Assembly: GCF_034669705.1 (NCBI RefSeq)
Contig: NZ_JAXMOR010000003.1
Span: forward strand, 1 to 64,000
Source: Marinovum sp034669705
GTDB lineage: Bacteria > Pseudomonadota > Alphaproteobacteria > Rhodobacterales > Rhodobacteraceae
Length of the DNA stretch: 64,000 bases
Reading direction: 5' to 3'
The first letter of the stretch is position 1; every line of letters starts with the position of its first letter. The notes below the pieces were generated by a model. It saw only the letters and a list, made by a program, of their open reading frames with translations. It did not search any database and was not told the origin of the DNA. The position numbers and the translations under genes are program-made. This document shows, piece after piece, positions 1-7,661 of the stretch.

Positions 1-126
1 TGCGGTTGCGGTTGCGGTTGCGGTTGCGGTTGCGGTTGCGGTTGCGGTTGCGGTTGCGGTTGCGGTTGCGGTTGCGGTTGCGGTTGCGGTTGCGGTTGCG
101 GTTGCGGTTGCGGTTGCGGTTGCGGT
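1..126. repeat. Perfect 6-bp tandem repeat, 21 visible copies of TGCGGT
   Basis: Twenty-one uninterrupted copies of TGCGGT fill positions 1-126 and reach the window edge, so the true copy number is unknown. On the minus strand, in the frame of the fliK-like gene, the unit reads CCG CAA, so the tract encodes alternating Pro and Gln. The unit is a multiple of three, so copy-number change would alter protein length without a frameshift. Collapse or expansion by the assembler is possible with such a tract. Confidence 0.95.
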
Positions 127-1964
127 GAAGACTTCTTCAAAGGCAGGGCGTCTGCAAGTGCGGTGTGCTGCTTCCGCGGAAATGACTGCTGCGAGAGTTT
201 CTTGCTAGCCTCCGACCGAGGCTGATCGGTGCGAATACCCGGCCCCGCGCGCGACGAATTGGCGGTATCTGTCAGGCCCCCCGCCGCACCTGAGGCTCTC
301 GTATCACTTGTCCTCGGTGCGAAACCTGTCTCTGGGTGATGTGCCGCAACTAGAACCGGTCGCGTATCGACAGACCGTGCGGTCTGGGGCGCCACCGCGT
401 CCGTCGCAAGGTTAAGACCTGTCCCGGTACGCTCACGCGCCACAGCGAGGGGCTCCGCGGTGGCACTGCCTTGACGTGCAGGCTCCGGCAGATTTTGCAG
501 GGTCTCCGTCTGCGCCCCAGGCCTGTCTGCGGTCGGCCCATCTAAGCTGGCCCTGGCTGATTCCGTTTGAGCGCGCATTGCCGCACCGTCACCTTGTGGA
601 AGGGGCGTGGTGTGGTTGTCGGCCGAACGAGCCGAGCCGACGAGAGCCGGCCCCATCGCTTCCGCATGGGAAGACCGAGGGAGGTCCGGCACGGACTGGC
701 GGTCAGCCTCATCCCTTTCACCTGCCGGAAGTGGGGGAGCCGAGGTTAGGAAAGCAGCGTCAGACCTGAGGATCTGACGGGGGTAAGCCGACACGTTAAC
801 GTGTGCGGCGGGCCGGTCTGCCGCCGCCTTGGTCAGCCTGTCTTCACCAAGAGGGCCGCCGCCGGCAGTCTTATCCTGCGCCAGCCCAGCCCCGGCACTT
901 GGTGTCGCGCGTTTCCAGCCAGCTTCATCTACCGCCTCAATCTTCGAGTCAGACGCAAAATAACGTTCAGCGCTTTTGCCCCCATCGCCCGAGACATCAT
1001 TCGTCTCATCCACCTGAAGCCCCGAAGCGCCCAGAGTCTGAGCGGGCGAGATCGCATATGTCGGGGGCTGAGTGATTGTTTCAGCCTTGGCCGACACCAT
1101 GACCCGATCTGCACCGACCAGCTGTTCGCTCACTTGGCGCGGAAAACTTTTCTCTTGGGCGAGCCTCTCAAAAGGGACGTGACTCGGGCCATAAGGCGAA
1201 ACACTTTCCAGCGGCCGAAGTGAGGGCATGGGCCCGTCAGCCGCGTACGGCCACCGCGGAGCGACCCGCGGCATGGTCGCCTGCCTATCTATGGGAAGCA
1301 GTTCCACAGGGAACGCAGCATGCAATGGCTTGTCTCGCAAATACACCGGGGGTTCATGCGGCGTCGGCGCCTCCAGGTACCTCGCCGGCTTGCTCTCGCG
1401 GCTTGTTGGCGTGACCTCCCCGGCCGATTTCGCCTCGGTCAATGGCGCTGCTGACCGAGCTGGATCGCGTTCATGATCGTATGGCGCAAGTACAGATGGC
1501 CTCGAGTTCACCCATCGTTGCTGATGCTCCGTCTCCTCCACGTCGGACTGGTTGCCCGCATACCACGGAGACCGAATCGGCACCGCTTTCGTTTCTAATA
1601 GGTTTCCAGCCTCTTCGGTTTCATCGCCCGGGTGCGGCTGCCCTAACTCTAACGGACTTGCGCCTTGCGGATGTCCTCTCCCGCCGGCCTCGGCCGACGC
1701 CGGATCTCGCGCCGCAGCGATCCTCGCATTCTCGGACAGTCCCTGCGGATCAAGCTCGACCGCGTCGGAGGTGACCTTCGGTTCTTCGGTCCCTGACAAC
1801 CGCTCGCGCTCAGGACCGCCTTCTGCCCCAAGCGCGGGGAGCGTCCGAAGAGCCTGAAAAACCTGAGCAAAGCGCTCTTTCAAGTGTTCGTCCGGGGCTG
1901 GGACCTCAAGGCTCGAGACAGAGCGGAGCAACGCATGGCCACCACTGTTTGATTCAATTTGCAT
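1..1964 (-). CDS. fliK: Probable flagellar hook-length control protein FliK (N-terminal ~654 residues; 3' end outside the window)
   Basis: On the minus strand the frame beginning ATG at 1964 stays open without a stop codon for about 654 codons to the window edge. A GGAG sits 5 nt upstream of the ATG. The protein starts MQIESNSGGHALLRSVSSLE and is low-complexity, rich in Pro, Ala, Glu, Arg and Ser. It ends in the window in a run of about 20 Pro-Gln pairs encoded by the 6-bp repeat. FliK is secreted during hook assembly; its disordered N-terminal part measures hook length and its C-terminal domain switches export specificity through FlhB. The FliK assignment rests on position (divergent from a rod-binding gene inside a flagellar cluster that otherwise lacks fliK) and on the disordered composition. 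The conserved C-terminal domain is outside the window, so the name is an inference. Confidence 0.72.
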   Translation of the reverse strand, partial: MQIESNSGGHALLRSVSSLEVPAPDEHLKERFAQVFQALRTLPALGAEGGPERERLSGTEEPKVTSDAVELDPQGLSENARIAAARDPASAEAGGRGHPQGASPLELGQPHPGDETEEAGNLLETKAVPIRSPWYAGNQSDVEETEHQQRWVNSRPSVLAPYDHERDPARSAAPLTEAKSAGEVTPTSRESKPARYLEAPTPHEPPVYLRDKPLHAAFPVELLPIDRQATMPRVAPRWPYAADGPMPSLRPLESVSPYGPSHVPFERLAQEKSFPRQVSEQLVGADRVMVSAKAETITQPPTYAISPAQTLGASGLQVDETNDVSGDGGKSAERYFASDSKIEAVDEAGWKRATPSAGAGLAQDKTAGGGPLGEDRLTKAAADRPAAHVNVSAYPRQILRSDAAFLTSAPPLPAGERDEADRQSVPDLPRSSHAEAMGPALVGSARSADNHTTPLPQGDGAAMRAQTESARASLDGPTADRPGAQTETLQNLPEPARQGSATAEPLAVARERTGTGLNLATDAVAPQTARSVDTRPVLVAAHHPETGFAPRTSDTRASGAAGGLTDTANSSRAGPGIRTDQPRSEASKKLSQQSFPRKQHTALADALPLKKSSPQPQPQPQPQPQPQPQPQPQPQPQPQPQPQPQPQPQPQPQP

Positions 1965-2013
1965 AAGGACTCCCGGGATTCTTCCCAATTCAGCCCGTTA
2001 TCCGCCATGACGG

Positions 2014-2028
2014 TTACCACTTCTTTAC
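2014..2028. promoter_or_regulatory. Weak CtrA-like box (TTAC-N7-TTAC) between fliK and the rod-binding gene
   Basis: TTAC at 2014-2017 and TTAC at 2025-2028 are separated by exactly 7 bp in the divergent promoter region. The known CtrA consensus is TTAA-N7-TTAA, so this site has one mismatch in each half. It is the weakest of the six candidate boxes and is kept mainly because the same spacing recurs in the other flagellar promoter regions. Confidence 0.3.
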
Positions 2029-2078
2029 CGGTCCTGCGTCAAATTGGAAAAAACCGGAACAATTTGAAAGGCAGCATC

Positions 2079-2360
2079 ATGCTTTCGACCACACCCGCTA
2101 TAGGACAGACGGTTCCTAATTTACCGGACAGGCATATAGAAATTCAGAAAATTGCAAACGAACTGGAAGCCACCTTCCTGGCAGAAATGCTGAAATCCGC
2201 CGGGTTCGGGCGGCAACCTGAAAGCTTCAACGGCGGGGTCGGAGAGGAGCAGTTCTCTTCATTTCTCGTGAAGGCACAAGCGGATTCTATGGTGGAGGCC
2301 GGCGGCTTGGGCCTGACCGAAGTATTTGTGAAATCTATGCTGGAGGCCGAAAATGTCTGA
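2079..2360 (+). CDS. FlgJ-type rod-binding protein (short form, no muramidase domain)
   Basis: A 93-residue protein beginning MLSTTPAIGQ. It contains the FlgJ N-terminal rod-binding signature: an ExxFLAEMLKSAGFG-like helix (about residues 25-42), then a GxxEEQFSSFLVKAQADSM segment and a C-terminal GLGLTEVFVKSML helix. Enterobacterial FlgJ carries an additional peptidoglycan hydrolase domain; alphaproteobacteria often encode only this rod-capping part. The frame is open upstream to 1959, but conservation starts near the ATG at 2079. It overlaps the next gene by 8 bp, implying translational coupling. Confidence 0.8.
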   Translation: MLSTTPAIGQTVPNLPDRHIEIQKIANELEATFLAEMLKSAGFGRQPESFNGGVGEEQFSSFLVKAQADSMVEAGGLGLTEVFVKSMLEAENV

Positions 2361-2709
2361 ACGAGAAACAGCGATCCTGGACGAATTGAACGACCTTCTG
2401 GAAATCGAGCGCGCGGCGTTGCTGCAAGGCGAGATTGACAAGGTCGGTCGTGTGCTCGACACCAAGGAAAAACTGCTCCGCGAACTGACTGCATGCGCCC
2501 CCGCCGACACCAAAGATCTGGATGAGCTGCGGATTAAGCTCTCACGCAATCAAGAGCTTATAGAAAACGCGATGAAAGGCATTGAGGCTGTTGCCAAGCG
2601 GTTTTCAACCATTCGCAAGGTGCGCAAGTCGCTTCAGACCTACGACCGCTCAGGTCATCGCAAAATGATCGACATCACGCCTGGCGGCCGGCTGGAAAGG
2701 CGGGCGTGA
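2353..2709 (+). CDS. FlgN-like flagellar export chaperone
   Basis: A 118-residue, highly helical, charged protein with heptad-like pattern throughout (ILDELNDLLEIERAALLQGEI near the start; IRKVRKSLQTYD near the end). The size, helical hairpin character and location next to the rod-binding and flagellin genes fit the FlgN family, which binds hook-filament junction proteins before export. It overlaps the preceding gene by 8 bp. FlgN sequences diverge strongly, so the family call is plausible rather than certain; no enzymatic motif is visible. Confidence 0.65.
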   Translation: MSERETAILDELNDLLEIERAALLQGEIDKVGRVLDTKEKLLRELTACAPADTKDLDELRIKLSRNQELIENAMKGIEAVAKRFSTIRKVRKSLQTYDRSGHRKMIDITPGGRLERRA

Positions 2710-2749
2710 CGGTGTTTGAAACAAATTCGCCGGAAGGCCAAGAGGCGTA

Positions 2750-2764
2750 TTAGCAAACCATTAG
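2750..2764. promoter_or_regulatory. CtrA-like box (TTAG-N7-TTAG) upstream of flagellin
   Basis: TTAG at 2750-2753 and TTAG at 2761-2764 with exactly 7 bp between, about 150 bp upstream of the flagellin start. Each half differs from the TTAA of the CtrA consensus by one base. No convincing sigma-54 (-24/-12) or sigma-28 element was found in the same 205-bp gap. Confidence 0.35.
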
Positions 2765-2881
2765 GACTTGGGCGTCACATTGGCGGCGCACCACGTCGGT
2801 GGCGCGACCAACGCGAAGATCGTGCAGGTTGCATGTGTCAGAATGACAATGATGCCGGGAGACCGGTAATGGCATGAAATT

Positions 2882-2895
2882 GACGCAAAAGCGTC
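2882..2895 (+). promoter_or_regulatory. Perfect hairpin in the flagellin 5' leader
   Basis: GACGC (2882-2886), AAAA loop, GCGTC (2891-2895): a perfect 5-bp stem with a tetraloop, 19 nt before the flagellin ATG and just upstream of the GAGGA ribosome binding site (2904-2908). In Caulobacter, FlbT acts on the flagellin 5' leader to limit translation; since flbT is encoded two genes downstream here, the hairpin is a candidate target. This is an inference from position. Confidence 0.4.
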
Positions 2896-2914
2896 TCGCG
2901 TATGAGGAAAATCT

Positions 2915-4126
2915 ATGTCCAGTATTCTGACCAACACCAGCGCAATGGTCGCTTTGCAGACCCTGAAAGGAATCAACAAGGGCCTGGCCGGCGTTCAATC
3001 CGAAATTTCCACCGGCAAATCCGTCTCAAATGCCAAGGACAATTCCGCAGTCTGGGCCATATCCAAAGTGATGGAATCCGATGTAAAGGGGTTCAAGGCG
3101 ATTGGCGACAGCCTGTCTCTCGGCCAGTCGACCGTGGCCGTGGCCAGAAATGCGTCGGAATCGATCACCGATCTGCTGACCCAGATGAAAGGCAAAATCG
3201 TCGCTGCCCAAGAAGACAATGTCGACCGTGGCAAGATCAACGATGACGTCACCGCGCTCAAGGAGCAGATCAATGCCGTGGTCTCTGCTGCACAGTTCAA
3301 CGGATTGAACCTCGTTGATGGAACGTCGGCGAGCACCTCGATCCTGGCCTCGCTCGATCGCGACAATGCTGGCAACGTGACCGCCTCCTCGATCACGGTC
3401 AACGGGCAGGACCTCTCGACTGGCAGCTATACCGCCAAGGACATCTTTGGCAACTCCGGCGGCGTGCCTTCGGCCGCGGGCGACACGGTGACCCTTTCCC
3501 TGAACGCCGGCGGCGGCAATGACACGATCACAATCGATGATTCGGCCGTCGCCTTCGCGGCGGGCGACCGGGTGACGCTCAATGTCGGCGGCGAAGAGGT
3601 GTCCTACACTGTCACCGCAGATGATGCCGCAGCAACCACCACATCCGACATCGTTGCGATCGGCCTGAAGAACGCGGTGGACAACCTTGGCATTGCCGGG
3701 CTGACCGTCGACTATGACAGCAGCGTCGCCGGAACCCTGGACTTCACCAACGCCGGCACCACCGATCTGACAGTCAGCGGCCAGTTCACCAATGCAGGCT
3801 CCGGCGGCCTTGGTGCGATGTCCGGCATAGATGTCAGCACGGGCGTCGGCGCCACATCGGCGCTCGCCACCGTCGAGACTCTGATCAGCACCGCGATCAG
3901 TGCCTCTGCAGCCTTCGGTTCGGTCGAGGGCCGCATCGAGACCCAGGCTTCCTTCATCTCGAATCTGACCGACTCGATGACCTCTGGCATCGGCGCCATG
4001 GTCGACGCCGACATGGAAGAAGCGTCGGCCCGCCTGCAGGCCCTTCAGGTTCAGCAACAGTTGGGTGTTCAGGCGCTTTCGATCGCCAACCAGGCACCGC
4101 AACAGCTTCTGTCGCTGTTCCGGTAA
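2915..4126 (+). CDS. fliC: Flagellin
   Basis: A 403-residue flagellin, the filament subunit. The N-terminal D0/D1 region (MSSILTNTSAMVALQTL, about residues 1-140) and the C-terminal helix ending in NQAPQQLLSLFR are typical. The middle (about 140-320) is a Gly/Ala/Thr/Asp-rich variable surface domain. A GAGGA ribosome binding site lies 6 nt upstream of the ATG, preceded by a leader hairpin, and a strong hairpin follows the stop codon. It is followed by flaF and flbT, which in alphaproteobacteria control flagellin secretion and translation. Some related genomes call this gene fljA or fla; only one flagellin is present here. Confidence 0.95.
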   Translation: MSSILTNTSAMVALQTLKGINKGLAGVQSEISTGKSVSNAKDNSAVWAISKVMESDVKGFKAIGDSLSLGQSTVAVARNASESITDLLTQMKGKIVAAQEDNVDRGKINDDVTALKEQINAVVSAAQFNGLNLVDGTSASTSILASLDRDNAGNVTASSITVNGQDLSTGSYTAKDIFGNSGGVPSAAGDTVTLSLNAGGGNDTITIDDSAVAFAAGDRVTLNVGGEEVSYTVTADDAAATTTSDIVAIGLKNAVDNLGIAGLTVDYDSSVAGTLDFTNAGTTDLTVSGQFTNAGSGGLGAMSGIDVSTGVGATSALATVETLISTAISASAAFGSVEGRIETQASFISNLTDSMTSGIGAMVDADMEEASARLQALQVQQQLGVQALSIANQAPQQLLSLFR

Positions 4127-4138
4127 CGGTGACGGAAG

Positions 4139-4161
4139 GGGGCGAAGCCCGTCTTCGCCCC
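4139..4161 (+). terminator. 9-bp hairpin 12 nt after the flagellin stop codon
   Basis: GGGGCGAAG (4139-4147), a 5-nt loop, and CTTCGCCCC (4153-4161) form a perfect 9-bp stem. There is no U-tract after it, so it is more likely an mRNA 3' stabiliser or attenuator than a full intrinsic terminator. It separates a highly expressed flagellin message from the flaF-flbT regulators 48 nt further on. Confidence 0.6.
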
Positions 4162-4209
4162 TGATCCGCCGAATGACATCACACCCTGCTTCAGAAGGAA
4201 GGATGCGGC

Positions 4210-4587
4210 ATGAATGCCCAGTCCATGGCCCAGCGCGCTTACGCGCAATCTGCTGCCCCGACAAAGACCGATCGCCGGGCGGAATACGAGACGATCGCTC
4301 GCGCCACGCACGAGTTGAAGGCCGCAGCCGAGAAGGGCGCTACGGATTTTCCCGGTCTGGCTGGCGCACTGCACAACAACAACCGCCTTTGGACCATTCT
4401 CGCCGCCGACGTGGCCGACCGCGACAACCCGCTGCCAAAGGATCTCAAGGCGCGAATTTTCTTCCTGTCCGAGTTCACCAAGCGGCATAGCGCACAAGTG
4501 CTGGCCAAGAAGGCCACGGTCGTCCCGCTGCTGGAAATCAACACCGCCATCCTCCGCGGGTTGCGCAATGGGAGCGCTCGCACATGA
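4210..4587 (+). CDS. flaF: Flagellar biosynthesis regulator FlaF
   Basis: A 125-residue helical protein that matches FlaF: the N-terminal AxRAYAQSA segment, the YETIARATHELKAA helix and the NNRLWTILAADVAD motif followed by LPKDLKARIFFLSEFT. FlaF is a flagellin chaperone or secretion factor in alphaproteobacteria and acts in opposition to, or jointly with, FlbT. The stop codon overlaps the flbT start by 4 bp (ATGA), so the two are translationally coupled. An AAGGA-type ribosome binding site precedes the ATG. Confidence 0.92.
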   Translation: MNAQSMAQRAYAQSAAPTKTDRRAEYETIARATHELKAAAEKGATDFPGLAGALHNNNRLWTILAADVADRDNPLPKDLKARIFFLSEFTKRHSAQVLAKKATVVPLLEINTAILRGLRNGSART

Positions 4588-4988
4588 CCGGTCTGGTTCT
4601 CAAACTGGGGCCCAAGGAGAGGGTGCTGATCAACGGCGCGGTGATCGAGAACGGCGAACGGCGCAGCCGGCTGAATATCGTGACGCCCAACGCCAATATC
4701 CTGCGCCTGCGCGATGCCATCCACCCCGAAGAGGCGAATACGCCGGTGCGCCGGGTCTGCTTTACCACCCAACTGGTGTTGACCGGCGATGCCGAACCGG
4801 ATGAAACCCGCTTGCAACTGCTTCGCCGGATCGAGGAATTGAGCCAGATCCTCACCGATACCGACAGTCGGAGACACCTGACTGCGGCGACCGATGCGCT
4901 TCTTGGTGACCAGTTCTATCAATGCCTAAAGTCGTTGCGCGCGCTCATTCCGCGCGAGGATCGGATATTTGCAGCGGGGCACAAATGA
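4584..4988 (+). CDS. flbT: Flagellin translation regulator FlbT
   Basis: A 134-residue protein with the FlbT hallmarks: N-terminal LVLKLGPKERVLINGAVIEN, a basic stretch, and the QCLKSLRALIPREDRI segment near the C-terminus. In Caulobacter FlbT binds the flagellin mRNA leader and promotes its decay when assembly is incomplete. The start overlaps flaF and the stop overlaps the following DUF1217 gene (ATGA in both cases). The presence of a hairpin in the local flagellin leader is consistent with a conserved target. Confidence 0.93.
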   Translation: MTGLVLKLGPKERVLINGAVIENGERRSRLNIVTPNANILRLRDAIHPEEANTPVRRVCFTTQLVLTGDAEPDETRLQLLRRIEELSQILTDTDSRRHLTAATDALLGDQFYQCLKSLRALIPREDRIFAAGHK

Positions 4989-5791
4989 ACTACCAGCCGA
5001 TCCTTCCGGGTACCGGTCTCGTCGGCTGGAAGCTCCTGAACCGCACGATGGAGACGCAACAAGCCGCGCTCAACCAGTCCGCTGAGATCACCCGCGATAC
5101 CGCTTATTTCGAAGCCAATATAGCCAGCGTGGAAACCGCAGAGCAACTGGTCGACGACCCCAGGCTCTTACGTGTGGCCCTTGGCGCCTATGGGCTGCAG
5201 GATGATCTCGACAATCGGTACTTCATCCGGAAAATCCTGGAAGAGGGTACGCGAGAAACCGATGCTCTGGCCAACAAGATGGCTGATGACCGATATACCC
5301 AGTTCGCTGCCGCTTTCGGCTTTGACCAGTTTTCGGGCGCCAACACCTATTCGCCGGCCTTTGCCCGAGAGGTGGTGGACAGATTCAATCGCGCCTCATT
5401 CGAACAGGCTGTTGGCATTCAGGACGAAGCTCTCCGCATTGCCCTCTACGCCGATCGCGCTCTGCCCGAGCTTGCCACCGACAACAGCGCCACCGAGGAC
5501 AGCCGCTGGTTCACTGTCATGGGCGTGCCGGCTCTGCGTCAGATGTTTCAGACCGCGCTCCACCTGCCCGACAGCTTCTCGCAACTTGATCTCGACCGAC
5601 AGCTCGACGTTTTCCGCGAGAAATCACACACACGGTTCGGCGTGTCGGAGGTCGCGGACTTCGCCGACCCGGAGGTGCGCGAGAGGTTGGTGGAACAGTA
5701 CCTGTTGCAGAGGCAGCTGAAGGAGAGCACCGCCTACTCCGGCATGTCGGTCGCCCTGACCCTACTCCAGAATAGCCCTCGACAGGCCTAA
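4985..5791 (+). CDS. DUF1217 family flagellar-cluster protein
   Basis: A 268-residue, mostly helical protein starting MNYQPILPGTGLVGWKLLNR. The pattern (FExNIASVETAEQLVDDPRLLRVALGAYGLQDD, followed by a long segment with FNRASFEQAVG) fits DUF1217, a family found with flagellar genes in Rhodobacterales and rhizobia. No catalytic motif, signal peptide or membrane segment is seen. The ATG at 4985 overlaps the flbT stop; the frame is open further upstream inside flbT, but that part would be spurious. It converges with fliI and overlaps its stop by 4 bp. Function unknown; a cytoplasmic assembly role is a guess. Confidence 0.75.
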   Translation: MNYQPILPGTGLVGWKLLNRTMETQQAALNQSAEITRDTAYFEANIASVETAEQLVDDPRLLRVALGAYGLQDDLDNRYFIRKILEEGTRETDALANKMADDRYTQFAAAFGFDQFSGANTYSPAFAREVVDRFNRASFEQAVGIQDEALRIALYADRALPELATDNSATEDSRWFTVMGVPALRQMFQTALHLPDSFSQLDLDRQLDVFREKSHTRFGVSEVADFADPEVRERLVEQYLLQRQLKESTAYSGMSVALTLLQNSPRQA

Positions 5792-7161
5792 CGAGGCCGC
5801 GCCACTGGCATCCGCGCAGCGCGTTTTTGCTTCGGTCGAAAGGCCTCCGCCTCTCGCAACACGGCCTCAAGTCGTTCGAAGCTCTTCTCGATGCTCTCTT
5901 CCTTCTGGGCAATCAGCCCGTCGAGCTTGTCGAACACCTCCACCGCCTGATCGAGCACCGGATCGCCACCCTCGCTGTAAAGCCCGGCTTTGATCATGGT
6001 TTCCGAGCTGTGATAGGCGCTGAGCAGCTTGCGGGCGAACCCGATGCGCTCATTCTCGCGGTCGCTTGCACAGTCAGGCAGGCTGCGCGAGACCGAACGC
6101 AACACGTTCACCGCCGGATAGCGCCCGCGCTCCGCGATGGCCCGTTCCAGAACCACATGGCCGTCAAGCACCCCGCGCAGCACATCCGCCACCGGCTCGT
6201 TCATGTCCGAACCGGCAACCAGGACGGTGTAGATCGCGGTGATGTCACCCGCACCCTCGGGCCCCGGCCCGGCGCGTTCGCAGAGCGACATGACCATATG
6301 CGACATCGACGGCGGATAGCCCCGCAGCGCTGGCACCTCGCCGCCGGCCACCGCGACCTCGCGGTGGGCCTCGGCGAGGCGGGTAATCGAATCGGTGAGA
6401 AACAACACCTGCAGCCCCTGGTCGCGGAAATACTCGGCAATCGCCATGGCAGCGGCCGGGCAGCGGCGGCGCACCAGCGGCGAGCGATCGGAGGTGGCGG
6501 CGACGACCACGCTGCGCGCCATGCCTTCCGGCCCCAAGACGTCATCGACGAACTCGCGCAGCTCTCGGCCGCGTTCGCCGACCAGCGCCACGACCACCAC
6601 ATCGGCCTCCATTTTCCGCGCCAGATGACCGAGCAGGCTGGTCTTGCCGACGCCCGAGCCGGCAAACAGCCCGATGCGCTGTCCGCGCACGATCGGCAAC
6701 ATGGTATTGAACAGCACCATCCCGGTGTCGAGCCGCGCCCCAAGCCGGCCGCGGCTGGCGGGATCGGGCGGGCGGGCGTGGATCGGCCGCAGCTCGGTGC
6801 CGGCATGCAGCGACCTTCCGTCGAGCGGCAGCCCGTAGGGATCGATCACCCGGCCGATCCAGCCGGCATGCGGCGCGATCTGTGCTTCTGGCATCAGGAA
6901 GACCTTGTCGCCCAGCGCCACCCCTTCGAGCGCGTCATCGGGCAGCATCATCACGCCTGCCGGCGTGATCTTCAGCACTTCGCCGCCCAGCGCCGCCCCG
7001 CGCGAGCGCACCAGCCGCAGCTGGTCGCCCATCCGCACGTTGTGCCCCAGCCCCGCCACCATCAGGTAGGTGCCGTCGACGCTGGCCACCCGGCCGAATG
7101 GCCTGACCGGGGTGAGCCCCGCGATCCGGTTCCTCAATCCTTCCAGCTGCGGCTTCTGCAT
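5788..7161 (-). CDS. fliI: Flagellum-specific ATPase FliI
   Basis: A 457-residue ATPase that energises the flagellar type III export gate. The Walker A motif GSGVGKT is at residues 168-174 and a Walker B region (VLFLTDSITR) lies near 250-260. The N-terminal beta-barrel domain and the VGERGRELREF segment typical of the F1-beta-like family are present. It is encoded alone, divergent from flgB and convergent with the DUF1217 gene. A FliH-like protein is encoded at 22499-23113 and a FliJ-like candidate at 11810-12247, both likely partners. Length matches the family. Confidence 0.95.
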   Translation of the reverse strand: MQKPQLEGLRNRIAGLTPVRPFGRVASVDGTYLMVAGLGHNVRMGDQLRLVRSRGAALGGEVLKITPAGVMMLPDDALEGVALGDKVFLMPEAQIAPHAGWIGRVIDPYGLPLDGRSLHAGTELRPIHARPPDPASRGRLGARLDTGMVLFNTMLPIVRGQRIGLFAGSGVGKTSLLGHLARKMEADVVVVALVGERGRELREFVDDVLGPEGMARSVVVAATSDRSPLVRRRCPAAAMAIAEYFRDQGLQVLFLTDSITRLAEAHREVAVAGGEVPALRGYPPSMSHMVMSLCERAGPGPEGAGDITAIYTVLVAGSDMNEPVADVLRGVLDGHVVLERAIAERGRYPAVNVLRSVSRSLPDCASDRENERIGFARKLLSAYHSSETMIKAGLYSEGGDPVLDQAVEVFDKLDGLIAQKEESIEKSFERLEAVLREAEAFRPKQKRAARMPVARPR

Positions 7162-7217
7162 CGTGCGCGTCCTTTATCTGCTGAATCTGCTGAAAACCAT
7201 TTCTAAAGGAATCAGGG

Positions 7218-7232
7218 TTAAGCCTTGGTTGA
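7218..7232. promoter_or_regulatory. CtrA-like box (TTAA-N7-TTGA) between fliI and flgB
   Basis: TTAA at 7218-7221 and TTGA at 7229-7232, 7 bp apart, in the 94-bp divergent region. One mismatch from TTAA-N7-TTAA. It lies about 24 bp before the flgB start and could serve the flgB operon or both directions. Confidence 0.4.
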
Positions 7233-7255
7233 AGCCAATCGAGGGAGAAGCCCCG

Positions 7256-7645
7256 ATGTTCGACACTCTCGAAGTCCTGCAACTCTCGCAGGCGATGGCC
7301 CGCCATGCGGGCGCCCGGCAGGCAGTTGCGGCACGCAACCTCGCCCATGCCGACACGCCGGGCTACAAGGCCCGCGACCTGACCGGTTTCCCAGAGCTTG
7401 CGCTGCGTGAGACGGCGCACTTCGGCCTGCGCGCCACCCGTGACAGCCATCTCTCCGGCGCGCGCTCATCCGCCATGCCGGAGCCGGTCGAGGATGCGGG
7501 CGCGGTCAGCGATCCCAATGGCAATTCCATCTCGCTCGAGACCGAGATGCTGCGCGCGGTCGACATCCGCCGCCAGCATGACAAGGCGCTCGCCGTCTAT
7601 CGTGCCTCGCTCAACATCCTGCGCTCGAGCCTTGGCCGCCAGTGA
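7256..7645 (+). CDS. flgB: Flagellar proximal rod protein FlgB
   Basis: A 129-residue rod protein. It has the N-terminal rod-type motif (ARNLAHADTPGYKARDL, about residues 25-40) and the C-terminal helical tail with NSISLETEMLRAVD that builds the D0 coiled coil. The ATG at 7256 follows GAGGGAG; the frame is open upstream through the promoter region but that part is not conserved. It begins the flgB-flgC-fliE-fliQ-flgF-flgG-flgA-flgH operon. FlgB forms the first rod segment together with FliE. Confidence 0.93.
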   Translation: MFDTLEVLQLSQAMARHAGARQAVAARNLAHADTPGYKARDLTGFPELALRETAHFGLRATRDSHLSGARSSAMPEPVEDAGAVSDPNGNSISLETEMLRAVDIRRQHDKALAVYRASLNILRSSLGRQ

Positions 7646-7661
7646 CATCGGAGCCTCTGAT

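Noticed and set aside
1..126. CRISPR array or telomere-like repeat at the left edge
   Set aside because: The units are contiguous 6-mers without spacers and stay in frame with a coding sequence.
476..1857. Several plus-strand and alternative-frame open frames in the first 1.9 kb
   Set aside because: All lie antisense or out of frame to the continuous fliK-like frame and show shadow compositions (Arg/Pro/Ser-rich, no family match).
2710..2914. Sigma-54 (-24/-12) promoter for flagellin
   Set aside because: A TGGCATG followed by TTGA near 2872 has the wrong spacing and an incomplete -12 element.
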